From IMG/VR virus record IMGVR_UViG_3300001450_010303, positions 41,275 through 105,274 of that record: a DNA stretch of 64,000 nucleotides; one strand, given 5' to 3'. This DNA is from a virus. The stretch's first letter is position 1, and the number at the start of each line of letters is the position of its first letter. Positions 63,834 through 64,000 of this stretch are shown piece after piece. The notes beneath the pieces were generated by a model. The model was not told where the DNA came from, ran no database searches, and saw only the letters and a program-made list of their open reading frames with translations. The position numbers and the translations under genes are program-made.

Positions 63834-64000
63834 ATGTCAGACGAAAACGACGATAAAAACGAATTTGATTTTCTGCCTCCCGCAGAACCACCTCCCGCGT
63901 TTGCGCAGGAAAAAGACAGCTATCACGAATCAGTAGAAGCAGAAGACTTTGGTATGGTAGAGGACTTCGGATTACAGATGGAATACTCTGATGAAGATTT
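63834..64000 (+). CDS. Acidic hypothetical protein, cut by right window edge
   Basis: It starts at ATG 63834 with AGGAG upstream and runs out of the window after 55 codons. The visible part is strongly acidic and Pro-rich (DFLPPAEPPPAFAQEKD; VEAEDFGMVEDFG) and looks disordered. It does not carry the N-terminal tag. No family can be assigned from this fragment. Confidence 0.55.
   Translation, partial: MSDENDDKNEFDFLPPAEPPPAFAQEKDSYHESVEAEDFGMVEDFGLQMEYSDED

Noticed and set aside
1-64000. tRNA or rRNA genes
   Set aside because: No cloverleaf-like stretch or rRNA-like conserved segment was noticed; nearly all sequence is taken up by coding frames.

Overview
The window reads as part of the genome of a large, AT-rich tailed phage with a contractile tail. 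Every supported gene lies on the + strand, most are packed with 1-14 nt overlaps, and there is no non-coding stretch over 300 bases. T4-type markers are a GPW/gp25 baseplate wedge protein, a gp6-like (baseplate J) protein, a gp55-like late sigma factor, a gp61-like primase, a RuvC-like resolvase and a fused Mre11/Rad50 (gp47/gp46) protein. Strong AGGAG ribosome sites and near-consensus TTGACA-17-TATAAT promoters point to a Gram-negative, non-Bacteroidetes host. The very large virion proteins and the sugar cluster resemble marine myoviruses, but host and lineage cannot be fixed from this sequence. Capsid, terminase, sheath, tube and polymerase genes are not in the window.

Region 1 (1-14616) is a nucleotide-sugar and glycosyl-transfer operon of about 19 genes. 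It holds several SDR epimerases, a radical SAM enzyme, a two-gene thiamine-diphosphate enzyme, a CgeB-like glycosyltransferase, three paralogous GT-A glycosyltransferases, a short UDP-sugar dehydrogenase, a sulfotransferase, a GDP-fucose-synthase/ColC homologue, Gmd, a methyltransferase, and a DegT-family enzyme whose PLP lysine is replaced by His, as in ColD. It ends with a split HldE-like kinase and nucleotidyltransferase, a HAD phosphatase and a cupin. Gmd, ColD-like and Fcl/ColC-like enzymes together are what GDP-L-colitose synthesis needs. No flippase or polymerase is visible, so the products may decorate the virion or modify the host surface.

Region 2 (14618-16378) holds small conserved genes and the gp55-like sigma factor. 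Region 3 (16375-56172) is about 40 kb of virion genes, including proteins of 2326, 3485, 1185 and 1495 residues. They carry LamG-like domains, calcium-loop motifs, shared modules, GC-rich inserts and a 21-residue repeat. Baseplate wedge genes 25 and 6 sit in the middle.

Region 4 (56172-64000) is a replication/repair block: a small HExxH protein, RuvC-like nuclease, FKBP-SAP fusion, primase, a 52-residue membrane protein and the Mre11-Rad50 fusion. It is interleaved with three otherwise unlike proteins that share an N-terminal helical tag resembling a T4 capsid-targeting sequence. Three strong sigma70-type promoters occur here; I noticed only one weaker candidate elsewhere, which suggests separate early and late control.
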